NCBI GenBank assembly: GCA_049366695.1
Contig: JBMNCR010000059.1
Location: 1-64,000, forward strand
Direction of reading: 5' to 3'
DNA from: JBMNCR01 sp049366695
GTDB lineage: Bacteria > Bacillota > Clostridia > Eubacteriales > Alkalibacteraceae
Length of the DNA: 64,000 bases
Below, piece by piece: positions 43,640 to 52,657 of the stretch; position 1 is the stretch's first letter, and the number at the start of each line of letters is the position of its first letter. The notes under the pieces were generated by a model, which ran no database searches, had not been told where the DNA came from, and saw nothing but the letters and a program-made list of their open reading frames with translations. A program made the translations under genes and the position numbers.

Positions 43640-46078
43640 ATGATTATTAAAGAGTTACAGATAACTGCTTTTGGTAAATTTCATAAAAAAACTCTGTTCT
43701 TTAATAATGGTATAAATATCGTCTATGGTCATAATGAATCAGGGAAGAGTACTGTGCATAAATTTATAGAAGCCATGCTATTTGGTTTTTTTAAAGATCA
43801 AAAATCAAGACGTAGTTATAGTAACGAGTATGATAAATATTTGCCTTTAGAAGGAAGTGAGTACAAAGGCACTATAATACTAAATAAAGATAACAACGAA
43901 ATTAGAATTGAAAGAAATATACATAAAGGAAGAGATTGTGTAAAAATTTATAACAATATAACCGGCGAAGAAATTACAAAAGAATATTATTACGATAAAT
44001 CTATTAAACTATATTTTCCATTTGATCCTAGTTTAATGAATAGAACAATATATAATAATACAGTAAGTATTTCTCAACTAAAAAGTGAAACGCAATCAGA
44101 ATTAATTTATGAGTTGAAAGATAGATTGGTTAATTACGGAAGTGGTAATGCTGATTTATCAGTTAAAAATGCTATACATCATCTACAAGAATTACTCTTT
44201 CAACAAGGAACAGAAAAGAGAAAAAATACTCCAAAGTATGATGCAATTTCTACATATACAAGATTGTTAACAGAAAAAGAAGAAGTAATTGATATTAACT
44301 GCAAAATAAAAGAGTTGCAAGGGGAAATTATACATTTTAAAAATGATTTGGAATCTCTAAATAAAGATAAGAAAGCTCTTGTTGATAACTTATTAGCTAT
44401 TGAGAGTAAAGAGAGCAAAGAAATACTTGAAGAATATAATAAAAAAATATGTGAAAATAATAAATTGATTAAAGAGATGGATAAGTTACACGTCAAAGAC
44501 GTTGTGGGAGAAGATTATCAATATATTATACAATATGAAAATGAGATAAATATTATCAAAAAAAATGCTAAAAATATGGTGGAAAAAATAAATATATGTA
44601 ATAAAAAAATAAATAATATTAAAGATGAAATTTCAAGTGAAGAAGATTATATAGTGTATAAAAATATGTATGAAGATTATAATGCATTACACATTCTGAA
44701 TAATGAAATAAATAATTTGAAATTCAAGAAAGAAAATAATAATTATTTTTTATTAGAAGACAAAGTTAATAGTTTAGAAGGAAGAGCAAAGATCAATTTT
44801 TTAGTAATTTTCATATCATTATTATTAAGTTTTTTTGGAATGTTTATGGGAATTTATATGGATAGTATTTTCTATTTATTTATGATATTTTTTCTTGTTA
44901 TAATAATTACATTTATATCAAACAACAAGACTAAAAAACGAATAATGATGACAAAGGAAAAATTGAATATAAACAGAAATAGTACTAATAAATTAGAAAA
45001 AAAAATAATAAATATGAAAAAAAATATTAATGATATCTATATAAAATATAAATGTTCTACTTATGAAGAATTTATCCAAATATATAAGAATTATAAAGAG
45101 AAAAGCGAATCTTGCGAGATTTTATATAATGATTTGCAAATTATAGATGATAGAAGAAATAATTTATACCAAGACATAAAAAATTATCAGCAAGAAATTG
45201 AATTAAAGAAACAAAAGATATATAACCTATTGAAATTAAATAATGTTAGCAGTAAAGATGAATTTGAAAGATGTATAAAAAATAGAGGTTTATTAAAAGA
45301 GTTAAAAACAAAATACAATAATAATAAAATAGTAATGAGTAATATTATTGATCCATGTAAGTTACATATCATTGAAAAGAAAGCTAAAGATTACGATATG
45401 TTAAAATCAAAAATCAGTAATTTAGATAGAGGACAAGTTAAAGAGAGTATACAAACATTAGAAGAGTCAATAAAAACTAAAGAAAGTGAAAAATCTAAAC
45501 TAGAAGGGCAGATCCATAGTATTGTATCATTAAATAGAAATTTATCTGATATAGAAAATGAAATTCTTTATTATAGTAATGAAATAGAGAAGATAAATGA
45601 TAGAGAGAAAACCTTAAATTTAGCTATTAACACTATTCAACGTATTTCCGAGGAAATACATAACGAATTAGCCCCAAATATAAACAATACTCTAGGAAAT
45701 ATATTATATGATATAACAAAAAAATATAATAATGTCAGAGTTAGTAAAGATTTAGAAATAAAAATCGAAGATCCCAAAAATGATTTTTTATTAAAAATAG
45801 GGAATTTAAGTTCTGGAACAATAGATCAAGTGTATTTTGCTTTTAGAATAGGACTATTTAATTTTTTAAATTATAAAAATATGCCAATTCTATTAGATGA
45901 AGCTTTTATTCAATATGATAATAATAGATTAGCAAATGTACTTAAATATTTAATTGATAATTCAGACAACAGGCAAATAATTATTTTTACCTCTCAAGAA
46001 AGAGAAATAACGTTATTAAAAGAAATAAGCAATAATGTTAATATTATAAATTTAAATAAAGAAGCTGCATTTGCTTAG
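43640..46078 (+). CDS. YhaN/SbcC-like SMC-type ATPase
   Basis: 812 residues. The N-terminal half ATPase has Walker A GHNESGKST (about residue 35). The C-terminal half has the signature region LSSGTIDQVYFAFRIG and Walker B MPILLDEAF. Between them are two long coiled coils. Midway (about 385-430) there are two adjacent hydrophobic helices (LVIFISLLLSFFGMFMGIY and FYLFMIFFLVIIITFI), so the hinge appears to be anchored in the membrane, as in B. subtilis YhaN. Starts at the base after the upstream stop codon; partner of the nuclease. Confidence 0.9.
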   Translation: MIIKELQITAFGKFHKKTLFFNNGINIVYGHNESGKSTVHKFIEAMLFGFFKDQKSRRSYSNEYDKYLPLEGSEYKGTIILNKDNNEIRIERNIHKGRDCVKIYNNITGEEITKEYYYDKSIKLYFPFDPSLMNRTIYNNTVSISQLKSETQSELIYELKDRLVNYGSGNADLSVKNAIHHLQELLFQQGTEKRKNTPKYDAISTYTRLLTEKEEVIDINCKIKELQGEIIHFKNDLESLNKDKKALVDNLLAIESKESKEILEEYNKKICENNKLIKEMDKLHVKDVVGEDYQYIIQYENEINIIKKNAKNMVEKINICNKKINNIKDEISSEEDYIVYKNMYEDYNALHILNNEINNLKFKKENNNYFLLEDKVNSLEGRAKINFLVIFISLLLSFFGMFMGIYMDSIFYLFMIFFLVIIITFISNNKTKKRIMMTKEKLNINRNSTNKLEKKIINMKKNINDIYIKYKCSTYEEFIQIYKNYKEKSESCEILYNDLQIIDDRRNNLYQDIKNYQQEIELKKQKIYNLLKLNNVSSKDEFERCIKNRGLLKELKTKYNNNKIVMSNIIDPCKLHIIEKKAKDYDMLKSKISNLDRGQVKESIQTLEESIKTKESEKSKLEGQIHSIVSLNRNLSDIENEILYYSNEIEKINDREKTLNLAINTIQRISEEIHNELAPNINNTLGNILYDITKKYNNVRVSKDLEIKIEDPKNDFLLKIGNLSSGTIDQVYFAFRIGLFNFLNYKNMPILLDEAFIQYDNNRLANVLKYLIDNSDNRQIIIFTSQEREITLLKEISNNVNIINLNKEAAFA

Positions 46079-46129
46079 TTAAAGGTAATAATCTCACAGT
46101 CTAAAACGGGTTCGGGTATACACCATTAT

Positions 46130-46155
46130 CTTAAGCATTGCAGCTTTTTTTTATA
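46130..46155 (+). terminator. Weak hairpin with T-run between convergent genes
   Basis: AAGC-ATTGCA-GCTT followed by eight T on the plus strand, downstream of the YhaN-like gene and close to the end of the convergent DUF378 gene. The stem is only 4 bp, so the call is tentative. Confidence 0.35.
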
Positions 46156-46342
46156 TTCTTTGTTCTCCAACTAAAAATTTTATTGAGTATAGCCCGCCTA
46201 TTCCTACTAAAGCATATACTATTCTACTTAAGATTGCCGCTTGACCACCAAAAAGAGATGCAACTAAATCAAACTGAAAAAAACCTATGAGTCCCCAATT
46301 AACTGCACCTATTATTACTAGTATTAGAGCTACTTTATCCAT
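46151..46342 (-). CDS. DUF378 family small membrane protein
   Basis: 63 residues with two hydrophobic helices. It fits the DUF378 pattern: VALILVIIGAVNWGLIGFFQFDLVASLFGG, then SRIVYALVGIGGLYSI (quoted as separate parts of one chain). The ribosome-binding site on the minus strand is TAGGAGATG. Function unknown. It is a lone gene facing the YhaN-like gene. Confidence 0.88.
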   Translation of the reverse strand: MDKVALILVIIGAVNWGLIGFFQFDLVASLFGGQAAILSRIVYALVGIGGLYSIKFLVGEQRI

Positions 46343-46676
46343 ATAATCATCTCCTAATTTATTATTGATGTTATTGTTTGTTATTATAAAAAAAATATTA
46401 ATTTTTTTTATAATAACATGAAGATAAAGTAATGTTTAAATAATAAGCAATATTTGAAGAAAGGACCTTTACTGTATATTAGCAATAAAAATGAGTAAAC
46501 ACTTAGTTTATCATTAGATTGAAATGATAACTCAAAAATAAATAGTATTACTATATAATATGTATGATTTTAATATAAAATAAAAAATATTTAGAATATT
46601 GAAGGATTTTGTTTGATTTTTTATTAATAATAGTTGATAATATATTGTAATTATTATTCAGAGTTGAGGTAGAAAT
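46343..46676. other. Spacer between DUF378 and mnmA
   Basis: 334 very AT-rich bases between divergent genes. They must hold both promoters, but no clean -35/-10 pair stands out. A ribosome-binding site-like GAGGTAG precedes mnmA. No open frame, riboswitch or hairpin is evident. Confidence 0.4.
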
Positions 46677-47765
46677 ATGAATCGAAAAAAAACAACAGTA
46701 GTCGTGGGAATGTCAGGGGGAGTAGATTCTTCTGTTGCTGCACTTATACTTAAAGAACAGGGATATGATGTAATTGGTATATTTATGAAAAATTGGGATG
46801 AAGAAGATGATTATGGAGTATGTACTTCTACTGAAGATTACGATGATGTAATAAAAGTATGTAATAAAATTGGTATTCCATATTATACTGTTAACTTTGT
46901 AAAAGAATATTGGGATAAAGTTTTTTCTTATTTTTTAGAAGAATATAAGAAAGGTAGAACGCCAAATCCAGATGTACTTTGTAATAAAGAAATAAAATTT
47001 AAAGCATTTATGGACTATGCTCTGAAAACTGTAGGTGCGGATTATTTAGCAACGGGACATTATGCTCGTGTTTCCTTAGAAGATGGATATTATAAATTAT
47101 TAAGAGGTGTTGATAATAATAAAGATCAAACATATTTTTTATGTAGGTTAGGACAAAAACAATTATCAAAAACTATGTTTCCAATAGGTGATATTGAAAA
47201 ATCTGAAGTTAGAAGAATTGCTGAAGAAAATGATTTAGTAAATGCAAATAAAAAAGATTCTACAGGAATATGTTTTATAGGAGAAAGAAATTTTAATAAA
47301 TTTTTAAATAATTATCTCCCTGCTAAAAAGGGAGTCATTAAGGATATGGAAGGTAATATTAAAGGAGAACACACAGGGCTGATGCACTATACTTTAGGTC
47401 AAAGAAAAGGTTTAGGTATTGGAGGACAAGGTAGTGGAGAACCGTGGTTTGTTGTAAGAAAAGATTTGAATACCAATACATTGTTTGTAGTTCAAGGAGT
47501 TCAACATCCTTTGTTATACTCTAGTGGTTTAACAGCTACATCATTTAATTGGATAAAAGGTATTCAAGATAAAAAAAGATTTGATTGTACTGCTAAATTT
47601 AGGTACAGGCAATTTGATCAAAAAGTGAAAGTGGAAATATTAGAAAATAATAATATAGAAGTGTTGTTTAACGAAAAACAAAAAGCTATTACTCCTGGAC
47701 AAGAGGTGGTTTTGTATGAGGGAGAAGAATGCCTAGGTGGAGGAACAATTGAAACAAGTTTTTAG
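46677..47765 (+). CDS. mnmA: tRNA-specific 2-thiouridylase MnmA
   Basis: 362 residues. The PP-loop ATP pyrophosphatase motif is GMSGGVDSSVA at the N-terminus. The catalytic cysteines lie in NPDVLCNKEIKF and STGICFIGERN. The enzyme makes the s2U34 of tRNA-Lys, Glu and Gln from a persulfide donor. No cysteine desulfurase gene is adjacent, although one often precedes mnmA. Confidence 0.96.
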   Translation: MNRKKTTVVVGMSGGVDSSVAALILKEQGYDVIGIFMKNWDEEDDYGVCTSTEDYDDVIKVCNKIGIPYYTVNFVKEYWDKVFSYFLEEYKKGRTPNPDVLCNKEIKFKAFMDYALKTVGADYLATGHYARVSLEDGYYKLLRGVDNNKDQTYFLCRLGQKQLSKTMFPIGDIEKSEVRRIAEENDLVNANKKDSTGICFIGERNFNKFLNNYLPAKKGVIKDMEGNIKGEHTGLMHYTLGQRKGLGIGGQGSGEPWFVVRKDLNTNTLFVVQGVQHPLLYSSGLTATSFNWIKGIQDKKRFDCTAKFRYRQFDQKVKVEILENNNIEVLFNEKQKAITPGQEVVLYEGEECLGGGTIETSF

Positions 47766-48301
47766 GCAGAAAAAAATTTTGTAGTTTATATTTTTAAGGA
47801 TATTAAATCACTCTATATTTTTGTAAATCATGATAATTGGTTAATCTTTTTAAAATATAATTGATGAATTAAGTATCTATATTTTTAGATGCCATTTTCA
47901 TGTAAGTTATTTATAAAATAATTTAACTGTTAATAATTTGATTAATTATTAATTAGTCAGGGTGATAAAAAAATTGAAATTTATATTATTACCTTCACTT
48001 AGATGTTGCGTATAAAATATATGATCTATATTTATTTTATTTATATATAAACTTAGTATATTATAGAAATTACAAATCGATGTTTTTTAAAAAATCTTGT
48101 TAACAATAATTATTTATCTTTATTGAAATTGTTAAAAAGATTTATTTTTATGTTTTAAATTCATATAAAACAAAGAATTAGTTAGAGAATAATAATTGTT
48201 TTTTTTAATATTTTTTTAAGGTATTATTAATATAATTTGATTATATTTAAAGTTTTTTATAATGTTATAATAAAATATATAGATAAATGAAGGAGAAATA
48301 T
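47766..48301. other. Long AT-rich spacer upstream of the two-component genes
   Basis: About 535 bases with no supported frame. An extended -10 (TGTTATAAT, 48263-48271) near the end is the likely promoter of the response regulator gene. No clear terminator for mnmA and no riboswitch was seen. Confidence 0.45.
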
Positions 48302-48970
48302 ATGAAAATACTTTATGTTGAAGATGAAAAGAAAATTACAGATGCTTTACAAGAAATGTGTAAAATTTATAATATTGAATGCGATATTGCCAATGATGGT
48401 GAGGAAGGCATGCTTTATGCTGAAAATGATATATATGATGTTATTATTCTTGATATTATGTTACCGATAAAAAGTGGTTTAGAAATATTAAAAGAAATAC
48501 GTGATCAAGGGAATAAAACCTCTGTACTTCTTTTGACAGCTAAAGATAGTGAAGAAGATATTGTAAAAGGTTTGGATACAGGAGCAGATGACTATTTAGT
48601 AAAGCCTTTTTCAACCAAAGAGTTATTTGCTCGTATTAGAGCTTTAAGCAGAAGAATTGATAAGGAATATGTAGAAGATATAATTAAATTAGGAGATGTA
48701 GAGTTTGATATAATAAATTATAATATTAAAATAAATGGAAACTGTATGAAATTGACTTATAAAGAATCATTATTGTTTGAAATGTTTATTAAAAGACCGG
48801 AACAAGTTTTTACTAGAGAACAAATATTGGATAGAGTTTGGGGATTTGATAGTGAAGTGAATGAGAATAATATTGAGATTTATGTTCATAATTTACGAAA
48901 GAAGTTAAAAGATACCAATCTTAAGATCGATACTGTTCGAAGTGTAGGTTATACGTTGAAGGTGATATAA
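48302..48970 (+). CDS. OmpR-family response regulator
   Basis: 222 residues. The receiver domain has the phospho-acceptor Asp51 (DVIILDIMLP), acidic pair VEDE, and Lys in DDYLVKPF. The C-terminal winged helix (about 125-222, EQVFTREQILDRVWG and VRSVGYTLKV) binds DNA. Start ATG at 48302 has AAGGAG upstream; an ATG at 48287 overlaps that site. It is followed 1 base later by its histidine kinase gene. Confidence 0.94.
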   Translation: MKILYVEDEKKITDALQEMCKIYNIECDIANDGEEGMLYAENDIYDVIILDIMLPIKSGLEILKEIRDQGNKTSVLLLTAKDSEEDIVKGLDTGADDYLVKPFSTKELFARIRALSRRIDKEYVEDIIKLGDVEFDIINYNIKINGNCMKLTYKESLLFEMFIKRPEQVFTREQILDRVWGFDSEVNENNIEIYVHNLRKKLKDTNLKIDTVRSVGYTLKVI

Positions 48971-48971
48971 T

Positions 48972-50270
48972 ATGTTTAAGAAATTACATAAAAAATTAGC
49001 ATTTATGAATGCTTTAATACTTATTTCTTTTTTATTAATTTTTTCATACTCAATAGTTGGTATATCTTCGTATGTTTTAGATAAATCATCTAAGCAGTCA
49101 TTACAAAGAAATGCTACGCAATTAATTGATTTAAGTCAAAGACGTAATTCTTTTAACCTTATATTTCTTGATGTCAAATTACCTGGTAAAGATATGTTTC
49201 ACGATATGATCGATACTGACTATGTAATATGGGATGATGATTTAGATATTTCGACTATAAGTAAGGTTGAAGATGAACTTATACAAAAGCTTTATACATA
49301 TTCAAAGAAAATATATATCAATAAAAGTAGTAAATTTAATAATTTTCAAATAGACGGTGAAAGTTTTAGACTTTATTCAGTCTACTATGAATTGTATGAT
49401 GGGTCAGGTGGGGTAATTCAAGTATATCAATCAAAAATGATCGAGAAGGAAATACTGAAAAGTTTATTTCTTGTAATAGTTTTAATAGGATCAGTAAGTA
49501 GTTTTATTTTAATAATAATTAGTGCTTATTTAGCTAAAAAATCATTAGAACCCGTCAGGATTTCTTATGAAAGACAAAAAGAATTTATTGGAGACGCTTC
49601 CCATGAATTGCGCACACCATTAACAGTTATGAGAACAAATTTAGACTTACTATCAATGAAAGAAGATGAAACAATTAAGGAAAATAAAAAGTGGTTTAAT
49701 AATATTGCTTCAGAAACTGAAACCATGGCTAAGTTAGTTAATAACCTATTAACCCTAGCACAAGTTGATAACAAGCAAGTTAGTACTACTTTTAATTTAA
49801 TAGACATATCTGAAATTGCAAAAAAAGTATGTGATAAACTAGCGGTAATTGCTGTGGAAAAAGAAATTGTATTAAAAAGTGATATATTAAATGATGTAAA
49901 AATAAATGGTAACGAAGATAAGATAGAGCAATTATTAGTAATATTAATTGATAATGCAATTAAATATACTCAGAAAGGAGGAGATGTACGCGTTACCTTG
50001 ACAGCTACATCCGAAAAGGTAATTATAAATATAAAAGATTCTGGGATTGGAATAAGTGAGGAAGATAAAAATAAAATTTTTGATAGGTTTTATCGTGTAG
50101 ATAAGGTACGCTCTAGAGAACAAGGAGGTTCGGGGTTAGGTTTAAGTATAGCAAGATGGATTATAGCAGACCATCAAGCCACCATTGATATAAATAGCCA
50201 ACTAGGCGAAGGAAGTGAGTTTATACTAGAATTTCCTAACGTAACAACTTATAGAAAAAACTTGAAATAG
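48972..50270 (+). CDS. Sensor histidine kinase
   Basis: 432 residues. Two transmembrane helices (about 12-34 and 163-187) flank an extracytoplasmic sensor of about 130 residues. The dimerisation domain has His211 in GDASHELRTPL. The ATPase domain shows N-box LLVILIDNAIKYT, DSGIGI, FDRFYRVDK and GGSGLGLSIA. It pairs with the upstream response regulator. The sensed signal is unknown. The capA-like gene 50 bases downstream may be co-transcribed or a target. Confidence 0.93.
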   Translation: MFKKLHKKLAFMNALILISFLLIFSYSIVGISSYVLDKSSKQSLQRNATQLIDLSQRRNSFNLIFLDVKLPGKDMFHDMIDTDYVIWDDDLDISTISKVEDELIQKLYTYSKKIYINKSSKFNNFQIDGESFRLYSVYYELYDGSGGVIQVYQSKMIEKEILKSLFLVIVLIGSVSSFILIIISAYLAKKSLEPVRISYERQKEFIGDASHELRTPLTVMRTNLDLLSMKEDETIKENKKWFNNIASETETMAKLVNNLLTLAQVDNKQVSTTFNLIDISEIAKKVCDKLAVIAVEKEIVLKSDILNDVKINGNEDKIEQLLVILIDNAIKYTQKGGDVRVTLTATSEKVIINIKDSGIGISEEDKNKIFDRFYRVDKVRSREQGGSGLGLSIARWIIADHQATIDINSQLGEGSEFILEFPNVTTYRKNLK

Positions 50271-50320
50271 GCAGTGAATAATCCTTATAATATATATATT
50301 AATATATTTAAGGAGAAAAT

Positions 50321-51571
50321 ATGAAAAAGAAGATATTTGGTTTTATAATAATTATTACTTTAGGTGTAATAAGTATATTTTTTATTAATACATTGCTATC
50401 AAGAGAAAATTACAAATCACCTGAATTAACTGTTATGGTACCGCAAGAAGATTTGAAAGCAAGTGTTTTTTCTATTCCTACTGGAGATTATATAGGTAGG
50501 AAAGAGAAAATTACAATAACTGTTAATGGAGATATAATGTTTCATGGGACTCAGATTAATAATGCATATAGTAATGGAAAATATAATTTTGATGAAAACT
50601 TTATTAAAATTAAGAAATATATACAAAATGCTGACTTAGCCTTGGGGAACTTTGAGACTACTACAGCAGGAGGACAACCTAGTGGATATCCAGTATTTAA
50701 TGCACCAGATGAAACATTGACTACTTTATCTTCTCTAGGATATGATGTACTTTCTACAGCTAATAATCATTGTTTAGATAAGGGTAAAAACGGTATTATA
50801 CGAACGATTAGTAAAATTAATGAAAATAATATGATTAATGTAGGTACATATGTGGAACCAGGGGAACATATTGAGATCATAGATATTCGTGGTGTAAAAT
50901 TATCAATTTTATCATATACTTACGGTTTAAACGGCATGGATAGTTTGTTATCAAATAGTGAACGTGAATATATGGTAAATCTTATTGATAAAGATAAAAT
51001 AAAATCAGATATTTACAAATCTGAAGAAATGGGTGTTGATTTTACTATTGTCTTAATTCATTGGGGAAATGAGTATCAATTAACACCATCTAGTTATCAA
51101 AGAGAACTCGCAAATGATATGTTTAATTGGGGTGCGGATATTATTTTAGGAAGTCATCCTCATGTAATTCAAGAATCAAAAATTGTTGAAAAAGATGGAA
51201 AGGCAAAGTATGTAATATATTCTATGGGAAATTTTATTTCTAATCAAAGGAGGGAAACGTTAAGTTCTATTGAAAATAGAGTATATACTGAAGACGGAGT
51301 AATAGTTAATATTACGTTGGAAAAAGATTTTCTATATGATGAATCAAAATTAGTGAGTGTAAATTATATTCCTACTTGGGTATACAGATATGGAAACAGC
51401 GGATCATATAATTATGAAGTTCTTCCTATAAGAGAAACATTAAATAGTTCTAACCAACTAGATAACACAACAATTAATAAATTGAGACAATCGTATATAC
51501 ATACTATGACAAAAATGAAATTATATAAAGATTTTGGTGGGCGAAATGGTAAGATTTACGAAAATGACTAA
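50321..51571 (+). CDS. CapA-family (PgsA-like) metallophosphatase-fold protein
   Basis: 416 residues. An N-terminal hydrophobic anchor (about 5-24) is followed by an extracellular PGA_cap domain with the metal motifs TVNGDIMFHG, ALGNFETT, STANNHCLDKG, IHWGNEY and GSHPHVIQ. Such proteins take part in poly-gamma-glutamate capsule synthesis or related surface functions, but the other cap/pgs genes are not here. Ribosome-binding site AAGGAGA. The 3' end overlaps rimI by 26 bases. Confidence 0.85.
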   Translation: MKKKIFGFIIIITLGVISIFFINTLLSRENYKSPELTVMVPQEDLKASVFSIPTGDYIGRKEKITITVNGDIMFHGTQINNAYSNGKYNFDENFIKIKKYIQNADLALGNFETTTAGGQPSGYPVFNAPDETLTTLSSLGYDVLSTANNHCLDKGKNGIIRTISKINENNMINVGTYVEPGEHIEIIDIRGVKLSILSYTYGLNGMDSLLSNSEREYMVNLIDKDKIKSDIYKSEEMGVDFTIVLIHWGNEYQLTPSSYQRELANDMFNWGADIILGSHPHVIQESKIVEKDGKAKYVIYSMGNFISNQRRETLSSIENRVYTEDGVIVNITLEKDFLYDESKLVSVNYIPTWVYRYGNSGSYNYEVLPIRETLNSSNQLDNTTINKLRQSYIHTMTKMKLYKDFGGRNGKIYEND

Positions 51572-51983
51572 TTCTCACATAAGAAATGTTATAGAAATAG
51601 AGAAAAAATCTTTCTCTATTCCTTGGAATGAAAATATGTATATGGAGGAAATTAATAATTCCATAGCTTATTATTGTGTAATGAAATATTTTTTTAAAAT
51701 TATAGGTTATGCTGGTGTGTGGATAATATTTGATGAAGGTCACATTACAAATTTAGCTATTGATCCAAAGTTTAGAAGAAAAGGATATGGAAAGAGAATA
51801 CTTAAACATTTAATAAAAGTGTTAACTAAGAGAGGGATAAGTAGAATTACATTAGAAGTAAGAAAAAGTAATGAAGATGCAATAAAATTGTATAAAAAAT
51901 TTGACTTTTATGAAAGTGGTATAAGGAAAAAATACTATTCTGATAATAAAGAAGATGCCATAATAATGTGGAGGATAACATGA
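51546..51983 (+). CDS. rimI: Ribosomal protein alanine N-acetyltransferase RimI
   Basis: 145 residues, GNAT fold with the acetyl-CoA motif IDPKFRRKGYGKRIL and LEVRKSNEDAIKLYKKFDF, typical of RimI. It acetylates the N-terminus of S18 and possibly other proteins. The ATG at 51546 is the likely start (GGTGGG upstream), inside the end of the capA-like gene. It lies in the rimI-lit-tsaD run, the second half of the t6A cluster. Confidence 0.9.
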   Translation: MVRFTKMTNSHIRNVIEIEKKSFSIPWNENMYMEEINNSIAYYCVMKYFFKIIGYAGVWIIFDEGHITNLAIDPKFRRKGYGKRILKHLIKVLTKRGISRITLEVRKSNEDAIKLYKKFDFYESGIRKKYYSDNKEDAIIMWRIT

Positions 51984-52657
51984 AAAAAAAGTTAATCACT
52001 GTATGTCTATCAATTTTGATTATTATATTTGTTCTTTTAAGTAGTACTCAAATTGTAGTATTATCTGATGATTTTTTTAATAAGCAATATATTAATAATA
52101 ATGTTATTAATAACACTCAAATAGAAATTGATGAGTTAATGGAAATAACTGATGAAATACAAAAGTATTTATTTGATGACCGAGAAGACTTTTTAATTAA
52201 TGGAATAGTAAATGGACAAGAACAACAGGTATTTAATACTAGAGAAACGATTCATATGGCGGATGTGAAAAAATTATTTAAGTGGGGTGTAATATTAAGG
52301 AATATTAGTTTCTTATTAATCATTACTATTTCATTTTTCGTCTGGAAGAAAGATAGAAAAGTGTTATATAGATCTTTTTTGTATTCATTTATAGTATTTA
52401 TAATTATTGGTATTTTAATAAGTATATTACTGACTTCTGATTTCAATAAATATTTTAATATTTTTCATGAAATTTTATTCTATAATGATTATTGGATGCT
52501 AGATTCTAATAATAGCGTATTAATAAATATGCTCCCGTTAGACTTTTTTATAAACATATCTATAAGAATAGGGGCAGTAACGGCATCTATTATATTATTA
52601 TTAGGTGTGATTGGATACTTAAAGATTTATAAAAAGGGAGGAAAATATGTCAGATAA
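51980..52657 (+). CDS. DUF1461/TIGR01906 membrane protein, Lit-like
   Basis: 225 residues with four to five transmembrane helices (about 7-27, 103-121, 133-155, 198-218). It matches the TIGR01906 signature: NTRETIHMADVKKLFKW and FHEILFYNDYWMLDSN...LINMLPLDFF. A member of this family, Lit, moves an acyl chain within lipoproteins to give lyso-form lipoproteins in low-GC Gram-positives. The two conserved histidines are present here. Start ATG at 51980 has TGGAGGAT upstream and overlaps the rimI stop; the 3' end overlaps tsaD by 11 bases. Confidence 0.8.
   Translation: MKKKLITVCLSILIIIFVLLSSTQIVVLSDDFFNKQYINNNVINNTQIEIDELMEITDEIQKYLFDDREDFLINGIVNGQEQQVFNTRETIHMADVKKLFKWGVILRNISFLLIITISFFVWKKDRKVLYRSFLYSFIVFIIIGILISILLTSDFNKYFNIFHEILFYNDYWMLDSNNSVLINMLPLDFFINISIRIGAVTASIILLLGVIGYLKIYKKGGKYVR

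Noticed and set aside
48287..48301. Upstream ATG for the response regulator
   Set aside because: It overlaps the AAGGAG ribosome-binding site; the ATG at 48302 starts the normal receiver sequence MKILYVEDE.
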